DNA from: Saccharum officinarum | Taxonomy: Eukaryota > Streptophyta > Magnoliopsida > Poales > Poaceae | Assembly: GCA_020631735.1 (NCBI GenBank) | Contig: CM036231.1 | Span: 8,149,831-8,213,830 of the forward strand | Length of the DNA stretch: 64,000 nucleotides | Direction of reading: 5' to 3' | The notes under the pieces: model-generated | The model's database searches: none | What the model was told of the DNA's origin: nothing | Seen by the model: the letters and a program-made list of their open reading frames with translations, nothing else | Part shown: positions 32,221-42,126 of the stretch, in pieces | Layout: each line of letters opens with the position of its first letter | How positions within the stretch are numbered: the first letter of the stretch is position 1 | Program-made: the position numbers and the translations under genes

Positions 32221-33258
32221 GACCTTCCGCAGCGGGTACTGGAAAAGCATCCTCCAGTACCGCGGTAGCGGAAAATTCGCTGCAGCGGATACGGGAAGCC
32301 GTCCGCTACCCAAGCGGACGGGGCTCGCGTCCGCCACAGGTAGCGAGCGTCCCGGACGTCCGCCATGCGCCAGCGTGGCGTGGGGCCCGCGCTTGCAGTT
32401 CGTCCGCGCCATGACCAGGAAGAGGAGAGAGAAGGGGATGGCTATGGAGGTCCGCCGCGGACGCCACCTCGTCGGAGCCGCGCTCGCCGAAGCCGCCTCG
32501 ACGTCGAGATGCCGAAGCCGTGCCTCCCCGCGTCCGGCGAGGGAGGAGGAGGAGTGGGCCGCCGGATGCGAGATGCGGAGGCGAAGGCCGCCACGGCCAC
32601 CACGAGATGCTGAGGTGCGCCTCGGGCTTGCAGGGAGGGCTCCGCCGCCGGATCCGGCCCCACCACGTCCTCCTCGGCCTCCCCGTCCCCGGCCACCTCC
32701 TCGGCCTCCCCGTCCCGGGCGTGAGCCGCCGCGCGGGGCGCACCGCCTGGGTGCCGCCCGCGCCCGCTCGCTCCAGCAGCGCGGACCCGCCATGGCTGCC
32801 CGAGCTCCGCGCGAGGCCTGGACGAGCTCCGCCGCCCACCATGGCCGCCCGAGCTCCGCGCCGAGGGCCGAAGCCGTGCCATGGCCGCCCGGGCGAGGAG
32901 CAGGGGAGGCAGAGGGGGAGGCGGAGGGAGCAGGGGAGGGCCGCCGGCAGAGGGAGCAGGGTAGGCGCCGGGCGCAGGAGCAGGGGAGGCAGAGGGGAGG
33001 CGGAGGGAGCAGGGGAGGCGCGAGGGAGAAGGGGAAAGGATAAGGAGAGAGAAGAGAGAGAGGAGAGAGAATAGGGAGGGAGGGTGGCCGGTGGGAATAA
33101 AAGAAAAAAAATTGACGCGTGGGTCCCACTGATATAGAGTAGATATATAGAGGATGGATGGGTGCGGGAGAAAGTGATATAGAGGAGAAAATCTCGATGA
33201 CCAGGACGGAATATTTCTTTTAGAGGATGGATTTAGAGTATGACGAGTGCGGGTAGTC
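32221..33258. mobile_element. PIF/Harbinger-like non-autonomous element with GC-rich cargo
   Basis: TTA occurs on both sides (32218-32220 and 33259-33261). The left end GACCTTCCGCAGCGGGTACT pairs imperfectly with the complement of the right end (GACTACCCGCACTCGTCATA). The core 32350-33020 is extremely GC-rich, with long open frames on both strands (for example 303 codons on the minus strand). These frames are Pro/Arg/Gly/Ala-rich and lack motifs, so I do not call a gene. Captured gene sequence is possible. The minus-strand left part (CTCTATATCACTTTCTCC, then CATCCTCTA words) matches a known type of grass DNA element. Confidence 0.6.
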
Positions 33259-33310
33259 TTAGCGTGCGAGGGACGGGGAGCAGAAGCACGAGCATCTTAT
33301 GGCTTGTTTA

Positions 33311-33540
33311 GGCCCCGTTCGGTTACAACATGTTAAAGTTTAACTCCCATCACATCAATGTTACGGTAAATGCATGGAATACTAAATATAGACTAATTGC
33401 ATGCATGTCGACACAAATTAGGAGTAATTTACAAGACGAATCTATTAAGCCTAATTAGTCCAAAATTGAAAACTTTTTGTCAAATAAGACGAAAGTGCTA
33501 CAATATTTATTAAACTTTAACACCCAAACCAAACATGCCC
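33311..33540 (+). mobile_element. MITE, ~230 bp (GGCCCCGTTCGGTT)
   Basis: It begins GGCCCCGTTCGGTTACAAC and ends CCAAACCAAACATGCCC. The interior has GTTAAAGTTTAACTCCCATC and TTAGGAGTAATTTACAAGAC. A copy of the same family in opposite orientation is at 58888-59118. Confidence 0.75.
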
Positions 33541-33723
33541 TAGTTTATATATATGTTAGGCCCAAACCGAGGTCTGTGGAATCAAGGTGTAGTACTCGTA
33601 AGTTGCAAGCACATGGAGCACATGGGTGGACTGTAGTTAAAAAAAAGCTTTAACACCCTGGCAACCTGGCAGGGGCGGCCGGCGGCGTGGTAATTCTGCC
33701 GGAGGGAATTAGGGGGTGTTTTA
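33541..33723. other. Spacer, no feature
   Basis: Unique-looking sequence between a MITE and the palindrome; nothing recognisable. Confidence 0.4.
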
Positions 33724-34400
33724 CGCGCACCGGCACCGCGGCCCGCAGCAGCGGAATGTTCACCGTCGTCGGGATCATCCTCGCCTGCGTCTCCGGATCT
33801 CGGCAGACGTTAAAAGGGGTGTTTAGCTCACGTCTGATGTTTTATGGGAAATTGGAATGAATTTTCGGATGTTAATTTAAAAAACTAATTACATAACTCG
33901 TTTAAAAACCGCGAGACGAATTTATTAAGCCTAAAGCTATCATTAGCACATATGTGTTACTATAGCACTTAAGGCTAATCATAGACTAATTAGGCTAAAA
34001 AGATTCGTCTCGTGATTTTCAACCAAATCCCGTCATATCGAATGTTTGGACACACGCATGGAGTACTAAATGTAGATGAAAAAAAACTAATTGCATAGTT
34101 TGGTTGAAAATCACGAGACGAATCTTTTTAGCCTAATTAGTCTATGATTAGCCTTAAGTGCTACAGTAACACACATGTGCTAATGATAGCTTTAGGCTTA
34201 ATAAATTCGTCTCGCGGTTTTCAAACGAGTTATGTAATTAGTTTTTTAATTAACATCTGAAAAATCCTTCCAATTTCCCATAAAACATCCGACGTGAGCT
34301 AAACGCCCCTTTAACGTCAGCCGAGATCCGGAGACGCAGGCGAGGATGATCCCGACGACGGTGAACATTCCGCTGCTGCGGGCCGCGGTGCCGGTGCGCG
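33724..34400. repeat. Large palindrome: MITE plus ~90 bp of flanking sequence, inverted
   Basis: Arms 33724-34027 and 34099-34400 are near-perfect inverted copies around a 71-bp spacer. The outer ~90 bp of each arm is GC-rich, gene-like sequence (left arm reading GMFTVVGIILACVSGSR in one frame). The inner part is a MITE of the 16702 family. The right-hand MITE copy is nearly complete; the left is truncated where the spacer begins. A transcript would form a ~300-bp hairpin. The gene of origin of the outer sequence is not recognised. Confidence 0.85.
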
Positions 34401-35841
34401 AGGGTCGTATCGCATGCTGTGCAGTGCAGGGCTGGTTTTCATCGCGCCCGAAAACGAGCGTGCGGTGGTGCTGACGCTGAGTCCGTGGCACCTGCCGTGC
34501 CGGTGACGGGCTAGCTATCTATAGTATATTAATTAATCCACTCCATGCTCGGACCTGGCGTGGAAGGATGATTCTTGCTCGATCCGCTTGTCCCCGCCCC
34601 GCGCATGAGCTCCCTCGTCCCGCGTTCTCCGCCGCTCGCCGCGGCTGGTGGAGTACACTCCTCCCGTCAACAGATGCTACACGATTCGTCATTCATCACA
34701 TTACAGAAGAAGCAGTAACAATCAAGTAAACGACCCGGTCTAGAAAAGCCCTCGATCGGAAGGTCAGGCCTCAGCTCGTCTGGCTTGTTGCGAACTTTTT
34801 GGAGGAGTTTTGTTCCTTCCTCCCGTTGACACAGATCTGCTACACGATTCGTCCGTCATTCATGACACTACAGCAGCTCTTTGGACACGAAGCGCGGAAA
34901 GTACATGGTAGTACAGAGCAATGCAGGTCGAAGCATGCATGGGACGACAAACGGGATGGCGGGTTGATCTGGCCACCAGTTCTCTCGACTTTACCGCAGC
35001 TGTCGTCCTTCAGCTTCAGGCCGGCCGCCCCGCACGGGCGCTCCACACTGAACGGAACCTGCAGCCCGGTATGACATACGACTTCAGATTCCGAATTCCC
35101 GATTTCACCCGATTTCGAGGGATGGTTTTTAGATGCACAAGAGGGGCACAGAAAAGCCGTTCTGATCTGCAAGACTGCGATCGCAATTTTCCCACCAGGT
35201 TTGACAACTGTTCGGCTCTGTGGGCCGGGCCCAAACAATAACAAGGCGATGGCGAAGCAAATTACGAATCGGGGGCCCGGCTCTCCCACAAAACAGAGCC
35301 TGCCAATGACGAGCGTACGTATATGCAAAAAAAAATGACGAGCGTACGTACGTACGCCTGTAGTGTAGCCTGAATTAATTTTCAAAATCTGCAATCAATT
35401 TATTACAGATACAAAAAATCAGTAAATTAAATAAACCGGATGTAGGCTTGTATCTAGTTTTTCATACACGGACGGAAAGGTACGTGAACTTGTTTGCCTC
35501 ACAGTTCAGAAAGCAATGTGGGGAGCAACGCGAAAACGAGTCAAGGAACGCGACAAATTGCAGAGAAAAGCCTTAGAGAGCGTGCCAAACTTGAGATGTG
35601 CTGTCAGACATTTCCTATGCCCATGTCGCTAATTCGCAAACCGACACATATGTGAAAAGGATTCCAAGTTGGCGCGATCCTCCTCGACCACCTGCTGATC
35701 GTTACTCGTTAGTAATGGTTCCAAGTGACTTTGGAGTAGGGCGTGGCGATTCACACAAGTGTTCAGGCTATTCCGTTTCAAGCTGATGTAAGCAATCTAG
35801 GACTTTGTAGCTTTGATGTAAGCAATCTAGCTAGTATCTAG
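34401..35841. other. Intergenic, no gene supported
   Basis: About 1.4 kb without a recognisable gene. An imperfect direct repeat built on TGCTACACGATTCGTC occurs near 34674 and 34839. CGTACGTACGTACG occurs near 35342. GATGTAAGCAATCTAG is repeated at 35785 and 35815. Open frames are short and motif-free. Confidence 0.4.
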
Positions 35842-36357
35842 TGTTAGGTTTCAAAATTCTTAGGGTTCATTAGATCGGGTACATATTCATCAATTGTATA
35901 TGAATCAATAGTTCCTAGTACCTCTTCTACTGAGAGTCAGAGAGGGAAAAAAGGGAGAGGTGGAGCATAGGATCACAGACCATCAAGGGCCGTAGTGGTA
36001 GGAGCGGTGGTGACGGTTGAAGCGCCGGCGGCCATCTCGTTCGCTGGAGCCATCTGCGCTAGGCAGCGACGTTCGGTGGAGATGAGAGTCGACGCAGTGA
36101 AGATGGTGGCGCAGTGGAGACGGTGGCGGCTTCCCGTCACTGGCTGCGCCCCTTCTCAGATCGGAATCGGAGAATATCGGTGGGGAGTGGCGGCTGAGGG
36201 TGAACCTCGTACCTAGAGCCGGCCGGCCCCCACCTCTATATATAACGCAGTGTGACGGGGGCCCACCAACCATGTAGGGTTGGGCGCCCCCGATCAGGGC
36301 GCGAGAACAAGGCCCAAAAAGCCGTTGGGCCTAATGGTGGAAGATCAAAACCTAACA
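35842..36357 (-). repeat. Copia 3' LTR (minus-strand element)
   Basis: 516 bp, delimited by TGTTAGG and CCTAACA in plus orientation, with the TCTAG duplication on its outer side. Confidence 0.9.
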
Positions 36358-36370
36358 TTCTCCCCCTTGA
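36358..36370 (-). other. Copia polypurine tract
   Basis: Minus strand TCAAGGGGGAGAA directly abuts the 3' LTR. Confidence 0.75.
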
Positions 36371-36572
36371 TCTCTCATCATTTTCTTCGTTCTTTAATTT
36401 CATACTCAAAACTTTCGATTCATATTTTTCTTGCTTCTATCCTATTCCATTACAGATTAGTGCATTGAACTGTCTCATCGTCACATCAATTAGTGTCGTT
36501 AGACTAACAGCCACAACACATTTCTTCGTTTTGGAATGAAACTTTCTTCTGGGCCCTTCATATGTTCGGGAA

Positions 36573-38120
36573 TCATAGGCTTTCCCTTAAACCCATGCCG
36601 GCTACGTGTTCTCTGAACACGTTGGGTGGTAAGCCCTTTGTAAGCATTTTCTCTATACTTATATGCTCAAGATTTATTATATGATCCCGAACTTTATCTT
36701 TCACAACATAGTACTTTATGTCAATATGTTTGGCAGCACCACTTGACCTATTGTTGTGAGCATACTGTACCGCTGGGTTGTTATCACAATACAACCTCAG
36801 TGGTTCATTGATATTATCAATCACTTTCAATCCGGGTATGAATTTCTTTAGCCAATTCACCTGCCCCGTTGCCTCATAGCATGCTACAAACTCGGCATAC
36901 ATTGTCGAGGATGTAGTTACGGTTTGTTTGGAGCTTTTCCACAATATAGTCCCTCCTGTGAGAGTAAATATATATCCTGACGTGGATTTTCTTTCTTCTC
37001 CCGCATAATCGGAATCTGAATACCCCTCTATCTGCAGGGAATCAGATCTTCTATACGTTAGCATGAGGCCTTTTGTACCATGCAAATAACACAGGACTTT
37101 CTTCACCAATTTCCAATGTTCTATTCATGGATTCTTTTGATATCTGCCAAGTAACCCGGTAACAAAAGCTAAGTCAGGGCATGTACACACTTGAGCATAT
37201 TGTAAACTTCCAACTGCTGAAGCATACGGTACCGCTTTCATTCGATTAATCTCATATTCGTTCTTGGGGCATTGATGTTCCCCAAATCTATCGCCCTTGA
37301 CTATAGGAGCAGGTGAAGGACTGCACGCATGCATACTAAATTTCTTCAGAACCTTTTCTATGTATGCCTTTTGCGATAATCCTAGAACCCCTTTCTTCTG
37401 TCTCGGTGAATCTCTATTTCCAAAACGAACGAGGCCTCACCGAGATCTTTCATATCGAAGTTTGAGGACAAGAATCTCTTTGTTTCCATTAGTAGATTGA
37501 CATCACTACTAGCAAGCAGGATATCATCCACATACAAAATCAGGAATATGTACTTTCCATTCTTAAATTTTGCGTAAACGCAATTGTCCTTAACATTTTC
37601 CTTAAACCCAAAACCTTTTATTGTTCTATCAAATTTTAAATACCACTGTCTTGAGGCTTGCTTCAATCCGTAGATTGATTTCTTTAGGCGGCATCCCATA
37701 TTTTCTTTTTCTTTTACAACAAAACCTTTCGGTTGTGCCATATAAACATTTTCTTCCAAATCCCCGTTAAGGAACGCCGTCCTTACATCCATTTGATGTA
37801 ACTCTAAATCATAGTGGGCTACAAGTGCCATTATAATTCTGAAGGAATCTTTACATGAGACTAGAGAAAACGTCTCATTGTAATCAATCCCTTCTCTTTG
37901 CGTAAAGCCTTTCGCCACAAGTCGCGCTTTAAATCTTTCTACATTCCCTTGGGAGTCATATTTTGTTTTGTAGATCCATTTACAACCTACTGTTTTGGCT
38001 CCCTTAGGAATAATTTCTAAGTCCCAAACTTTGTTAGTACTCATTGATTTCATTTCATCTTCCATGGCCTTAAGCCACTTTGATGAGTGGTCGCTTCTCA
38101 TGGCTTCTTCAAATGAGGTG
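36573..38120 (-). pseudogene. pol: Copia pol, RT and RNase H part
   Basis: The downstream half of pol, cut from its upstream half by SIRE-B. The RT domain has [35 protein letters not shown] and the catalytic YVDD near 37522-37533. RNase H follows with [24 protein letters not shown] and KHIDIKYY. Stops or shifts near 37382 and 37125 break it into three open pieces. The first codons (TSFEEAMRSDHS) continue exactly from GDDP at the other side of SIRE-B once one copy of the 5-bp duplication is counted. Not functional. Confidence 0.88.
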
Positions 38121-39719
38121 TGAAAGCATCTAGGCCCCGGTGTTGGTTTCGGCAATTGATGACAATGCATTATTACCATGACTAATGTGTGTTTTGCAGA
38201 AATGTTGGTAAGTTAGGTCATGGAGTTGAAAATTGCTTTGGGCACTATGGTATTTATGTCCCTTGATGGAAATCGTTTCGGTTTTTAAAGGATCAACGAC
38301 AAGATTAAGGACGGTTAGTTCCGGATGTCAAGGTGTTGAGTTACATCCGGAATAGTCGTTAGGATCTTTGTTTCTTCCTTTGACCGTACTATAAAGGGGG
38401 GCATGAGCGAGTAGCTTGACCTAGGTGAGTCTTTTGTTTAGGTGTGGTGCACACTTGTCAAACTTAGCACTAGGTAGCTCTAGAAAAGCTCAAAGTTCAG
38501 TTGGAAGCAACTTGGTTCAAGTTGCATCGCGTTTAAAAGTCGTTTGAGCAGTTTACCCTTGACCGGACGCAATCTTTGTCATGACCGGACGCGTCCGGTC
38601 AGTACTAACAAGTCACTGCGTCGTTAACTGATCGACCGGACGCGGTCCCTGAGAGGACCGGACGTGGTGGTCAGTCTGACACGTGTTTCAGAGGGTAAAA
38701 GTGTAATCGGACGCGACTGTGAAGTGATCGGACGCGTCCGATCATGTTCCAGTAAGGTCCTAAGCTGACCTAACGCGTCCGGTCATCTATGATCGGACGC
38801 GGTCATGCGTCAGGTTAGTTTCCAGTAAGGTTCTTGCATGATCGGACGCGTCCGGTCATCCTTGACCGGTGCGTCCGGTCACTCAGCGCTGACTTTCGGT
38901 TTTCGACCGTTACACTCGACCGCGCGTGTCCGGTCACGTCGACCAGCGCGTCCGGTCAGTACGAGTTTTGCTGATTTGGCAGGTAACGGTTGGATTTGTC
39001 TGAGGGGTGTATAAATACATCCCCTCCACCTCTTTTAGAGGTCTCTTGCTCATTTATTCAGCTGAGAAACACCTTTGAAGTGCAAGGGAGTGCAAGAGCC
39101 CTAGTGAGGATAGTGATTTGAGAATCAAAGTTTGAGATTCCTCACTAGTGACAAGAGTGTAGCAAGTGTGCATCAATCTTCTCATTAGGCTTGTTGTGGT
39201 CAAGTGAGAGTTCTAGCTTGTTACTCTTGGTGATCGCCATCATCTAGACGGTTTGGTGGTGATTGGGAGTTTGGTGATCATCCGGCGAGCTTGTGGGTGA
39301 CCCAACTCAAGTTGTGAGCGGTTTTGGGTGATTCGCCGTGACGGAGTGTCGAAGAATCAACCCGTAGAGAGCACTTGATCCTTGCGCGGATCAAGGAGGA
39401 GCTACACCCTTGCGCGGGTGCTCCAACAAGGACTAGTGGGGAGTGGCGACTCTCCGATACCTCGGCAAAACATCACCGTGTTCCTAACCCTTACTTTCAA
39501 GCAATTACTTTCTTGCATTACTTTTATTGCTTGTTTACTTTCCTAGAATTGCCTTGCTAGACTAGGATTGGAACTTAGGGTGCAAAACTTTTATCGGTAG
39601 AATCACAAGGAACACTAGTAGGCACTAGGGGTGAAGTTTGGCTTATAGGATTTAATTCTTGCAATTAATTTTTAGAAAAGCCCAATTCACCCCCCCTCTT
39701 GGGCATCTTGATCCTTTCA
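38121..39719 (+). repeat. SIRE-B 5' LTR
   Basis: 1,599 bp, TGAAAGCATC to CCTTTCA, with the CGTCCGGT array at 38559-38960 and TATAAATAC at 39010-39018. Confidence 0.93.
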
Positions 39720-39721
39720 AT

Positions 39722-39733
39722 TGGTATCGGAGC
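39722..39733 (+). promoter_or_regulatory. SIRE-B primer binding site
   Basis: TGGTATCGGAGC, identical to SIRE-A, initiator tRNA-Met type. Confidence 0.85.
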
Positions 39734-39772
39734 TGTGTTGCTCTTTATTTAGGCTTCACCACCTAGAGCAAG

Positions 39773-42112
39773 ATGTCTAATGGGGAAGGACCACCTCCCA
39801 CTTTTGAGGGAGACAATTTTCCATATTGGAAAATTCGTATGGAGGCGTACCTCGAAGCCATAGATGTTGGGTGCCTTAGAGCCGCAACCGAAGGGCTTCC
39901 CCCTATAAGGGATCCCACCAACCCGAGTGGTGACGAGGAGAAGTACGATCGGTGGAATGCAAAGGTAAAAAATGCACTCTATCGGGGCCTAGGTAAGGAT
40001 ATCTTCAATCGTGTGCGTAATGCCAAAAACGCTCATGAATTGTGGGAAAACCTTTGTGCTCTCCATGAGGGAACTAAGAGTGAGCGTGAGGAACACTATC
40101 ATATTGCTTTAAAGAAAATTTATTCTTTTGAGATGCTTCCCAAAGAAAGTGCTAATGAAATGCACACTCGATTGAATGTTCTTGTAGAGGATCTCAATGC
40201 TCTTGGACTCACTCAAATGAGTCAATCGGATGTTGCAAGGAGGATCTTGAGTGTTCTTCCCGTTGAGAAGTATGGGCACATTGTCACCGTACTTCACCAA
40301 AGTGATCTCTCTGCCGCAACACCGACACAAGTATTAGAAAAGATCAATGCTCATGAGATGTATATGCATATCACTCCAGAAGAGGGCTCATCATCTTCCA
40401 AGAAGAAAGACTTGACCTTCAAAGCTAGCCATGAAAAGAAAAAGAAGAAGGGCCAAGCCATGATGGTGCAAGAAAGCTCAAGTGAAAGTGATATTAATGA
40501 TGCATCGCTTGCACTCATGGTGAGAAAGACTACCAAGATGCTAAAGAAGCTCAACAAGAGTGGCATCAAGTTCGATGGCAAGAAGAAGAAATTCTTCACA
40601 AGTAGCAAAAGGAAGCTAATATCCGAGATGGATTGCTTCAATTGTGGTGAACTTGGCCACCTAGCTCATCAATGCCCGAAGCCTCCAAAAGACAAGTACA
40701 AAAACAAGTACAAGGGCAAGAAAGATGATTCAAGTGATGAAGAAGATGATAAAAAGAAGAACAAGCCATACAAAAAGAAAGATGGCAAGAAAAGAGAGTT
40801 TTACAAGAAGAAGAAGGGAGGCAAAGCTTACATTGTTGGTGATTGGCTCACCGACATTGAGTCATCATGTGAGTCCTCCGGCGATGAGAGCGACGATGAG
40901 AAAGAGAAGATCGTCACATTTGTGATTGGGCCATCATCATCTTCGCCGACATCTTCATCACCACCTTCACCGCCACCTTCACCATCATCGTCTACTCCTC
41001 ACCTATGCCTTATGGCCAAGGGTGAACGAAAGGTACAAAACAATGAGAGTGATGATGATGATAGCGATAGTGATGATGAATACGATGCACCTTCTTATGA
41101 TGAACTTGTAAAATTGTTGAACAAATATTCTAAAATCATAAGAAGAACTAGAAATGAAAATGATGAGCTTCAAAATGAAAATGACTCACTCTCATCTAAG
41201 ATTGAAAATGCACAAAAGACTAGTGAAGAGCTTAAAGATCAAAATGAGATTATGTCTTCTACTCTCAAGGAGCTTAAAACTTCTAACAAAAAGCTTAGAG
41301 ATGAACATGATAAACTTGAGAGGAAGCATGATGAGCTCAACACTAGGCACAACTTGTTAAAAGACAAATACACTACATTGAAAATTGATTATGATAGTCT
41401 TATTGTTGCTAATGAGCTTGCTCTTGAGACACATGACGCTACTAACCAAGTTGTTAAGATTGATATAGCTACATCATGTGATGATTTGATTATTGAGAAC
41501 TTTGAGCAAGGCTCTAGCGGCAAAGGCAAGAGTGTGGTTGAGTCCGACAACTATGATGAGTATGTCAAGCTCAAGAGTGAAAATGAGATGCTTAAGATTG
41601 AGAACAAGAAGTTGATGGCTCTTGAAAAGCAAACATCAAATGAGTCACTCATTGAAGAAAACAAAAAGCTCAAGCAAGAAAAAGAGCATCTCAAGACCGG
41701 CCTAAGCAAGTTCACAAGAGGCCAACATTTGCAAAGTGAGCTACTCATGAACACCGTCATGAAGATGGATAAAAGTGGCATTGGTTACTTAGCAAATCAA
41801 GAGAAGAAGGCCAAAGCTCAACAACAACAAAGCAAGTCAAAGCCCAAGCCAAAGAGATGTGTTGAGTGTGGACAAGAAGGTCATTTTGCTCATGAGTGCA
41901 AAACTCCACCACCACAACCCTTGCCCAAGCATGCTAGACCCTTTGCTTTCAATGCTCATTACATGCTTAGAAAAGATTCTAGTGGAAAGATGAAAGTCAT
42001 GTTCTTGGGTCCCCCTAACAAAAATAGGTCAAAGAAAATATGGGTTGCCAAGTCACTAGTTGAGAAAGTCAAGGGTCCCTCTCAAGTTTGGGTCCCTAAA
42101 CAAAAGGCTTGA
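39773..42112 (+). CDS. gag: SIRE-B Gag polyprotein, open
   Basis: 779 residues, collinear with the SIRE-A Gag. It has the same N-terminal Gag fold (FPYWKIRMEAYLEAIDVG), the knuckle CFNCGELGHLAHQC, the Lys-rich and acidic segments, the coiled coil and the second knuckle CVECGQEGHFAHEC. Substitutions are scattered, with small in-frame length changes in the coiled coil. It ends in the same TGA, 14 bases before the pol frame. Because Gag is intact while Pol is not, this copy could in principle supply particles to other SIRE elements. Confidence 0.9.
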   Translation: MSNGEGPPPTFEGDNFPYWKIRMEAYLEAIDVGCLRAATEGLPPIRDPTNPSGDEEKYDRWNAKVKNALYRGLGKDIFNRVRNAKNAHELWENLCALHEGTKSEREEHYHIALKKIYSFEMLPKESANEMHTRLNVLVEDLNALGLTQMSQSDVARRILSVLPVEKYGHIVTVLHQSDLSAATPTQVLEKINAHEMYMHITPEEGSSSSKKKDLTFKASHEKKKKKGQAMMVQESSSESDINDASLALMVRKTTKMLKKLNKSGIKFDGKKKKFFTSSKRKLISEMDCFNCGELGHLAHQCPKPPKDKYKNKYKGKKDDSSDEEDDKKKNKPYKKKDGKKREFYKKKKGGKAYIVGDWLTDIESSCESSGDESDDEKEKIVTFVIGPSSSSPTSSSPPSPPPSPSSSTPHLCLMAKGERKVQNNESDDDDSDSDDEYDAPSYDELVKLLNKYSKIIRRTRNENDELQNENDSLSSKIENAQKTSEELKDQNEIMSSTLKELKTSNKKLRDEHDKLERKHDELNTRHNLLKDKYTTLKIDYDSLIVANELALETHDATNQVVKIDIATSCDDLIIENFEQGSSGKGKSVVESDNYDEYVKLKSENEMLKIENKKLMALEKQTSNESLIEENKKLKQEKEHLKTGLSKFTRGQHLQSELLMNTVMKMDKSGIGYLANQEKKAKAQQQQSKSKPKPKRCVECGQEGHFAHECKTPPPQPLPKHARPFAFNAHYMLRKDSSGKMKVMFLGPPNKNRSKKIWVAKSLVEKVKGPSQVWVPKQKA

Positions 42113-42126
42113 TCTCTTGTGTGTAG

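Noticed and set aside
32218..33129. 303-codon minus-strand gene
   Set aside because: Pro/Arg/Ala/Gly-rich in all overlapping frames, no motif, no splice pattern, and bounded by transposon ends. Compositional artefact.
34246..34491. 81-codon minus-strand gene in the palindrome
   Set aside because: It runs from unique DNA through the duplicated 90 bp into MITE sequence, so it cannot be a native gene; at most a fragment.
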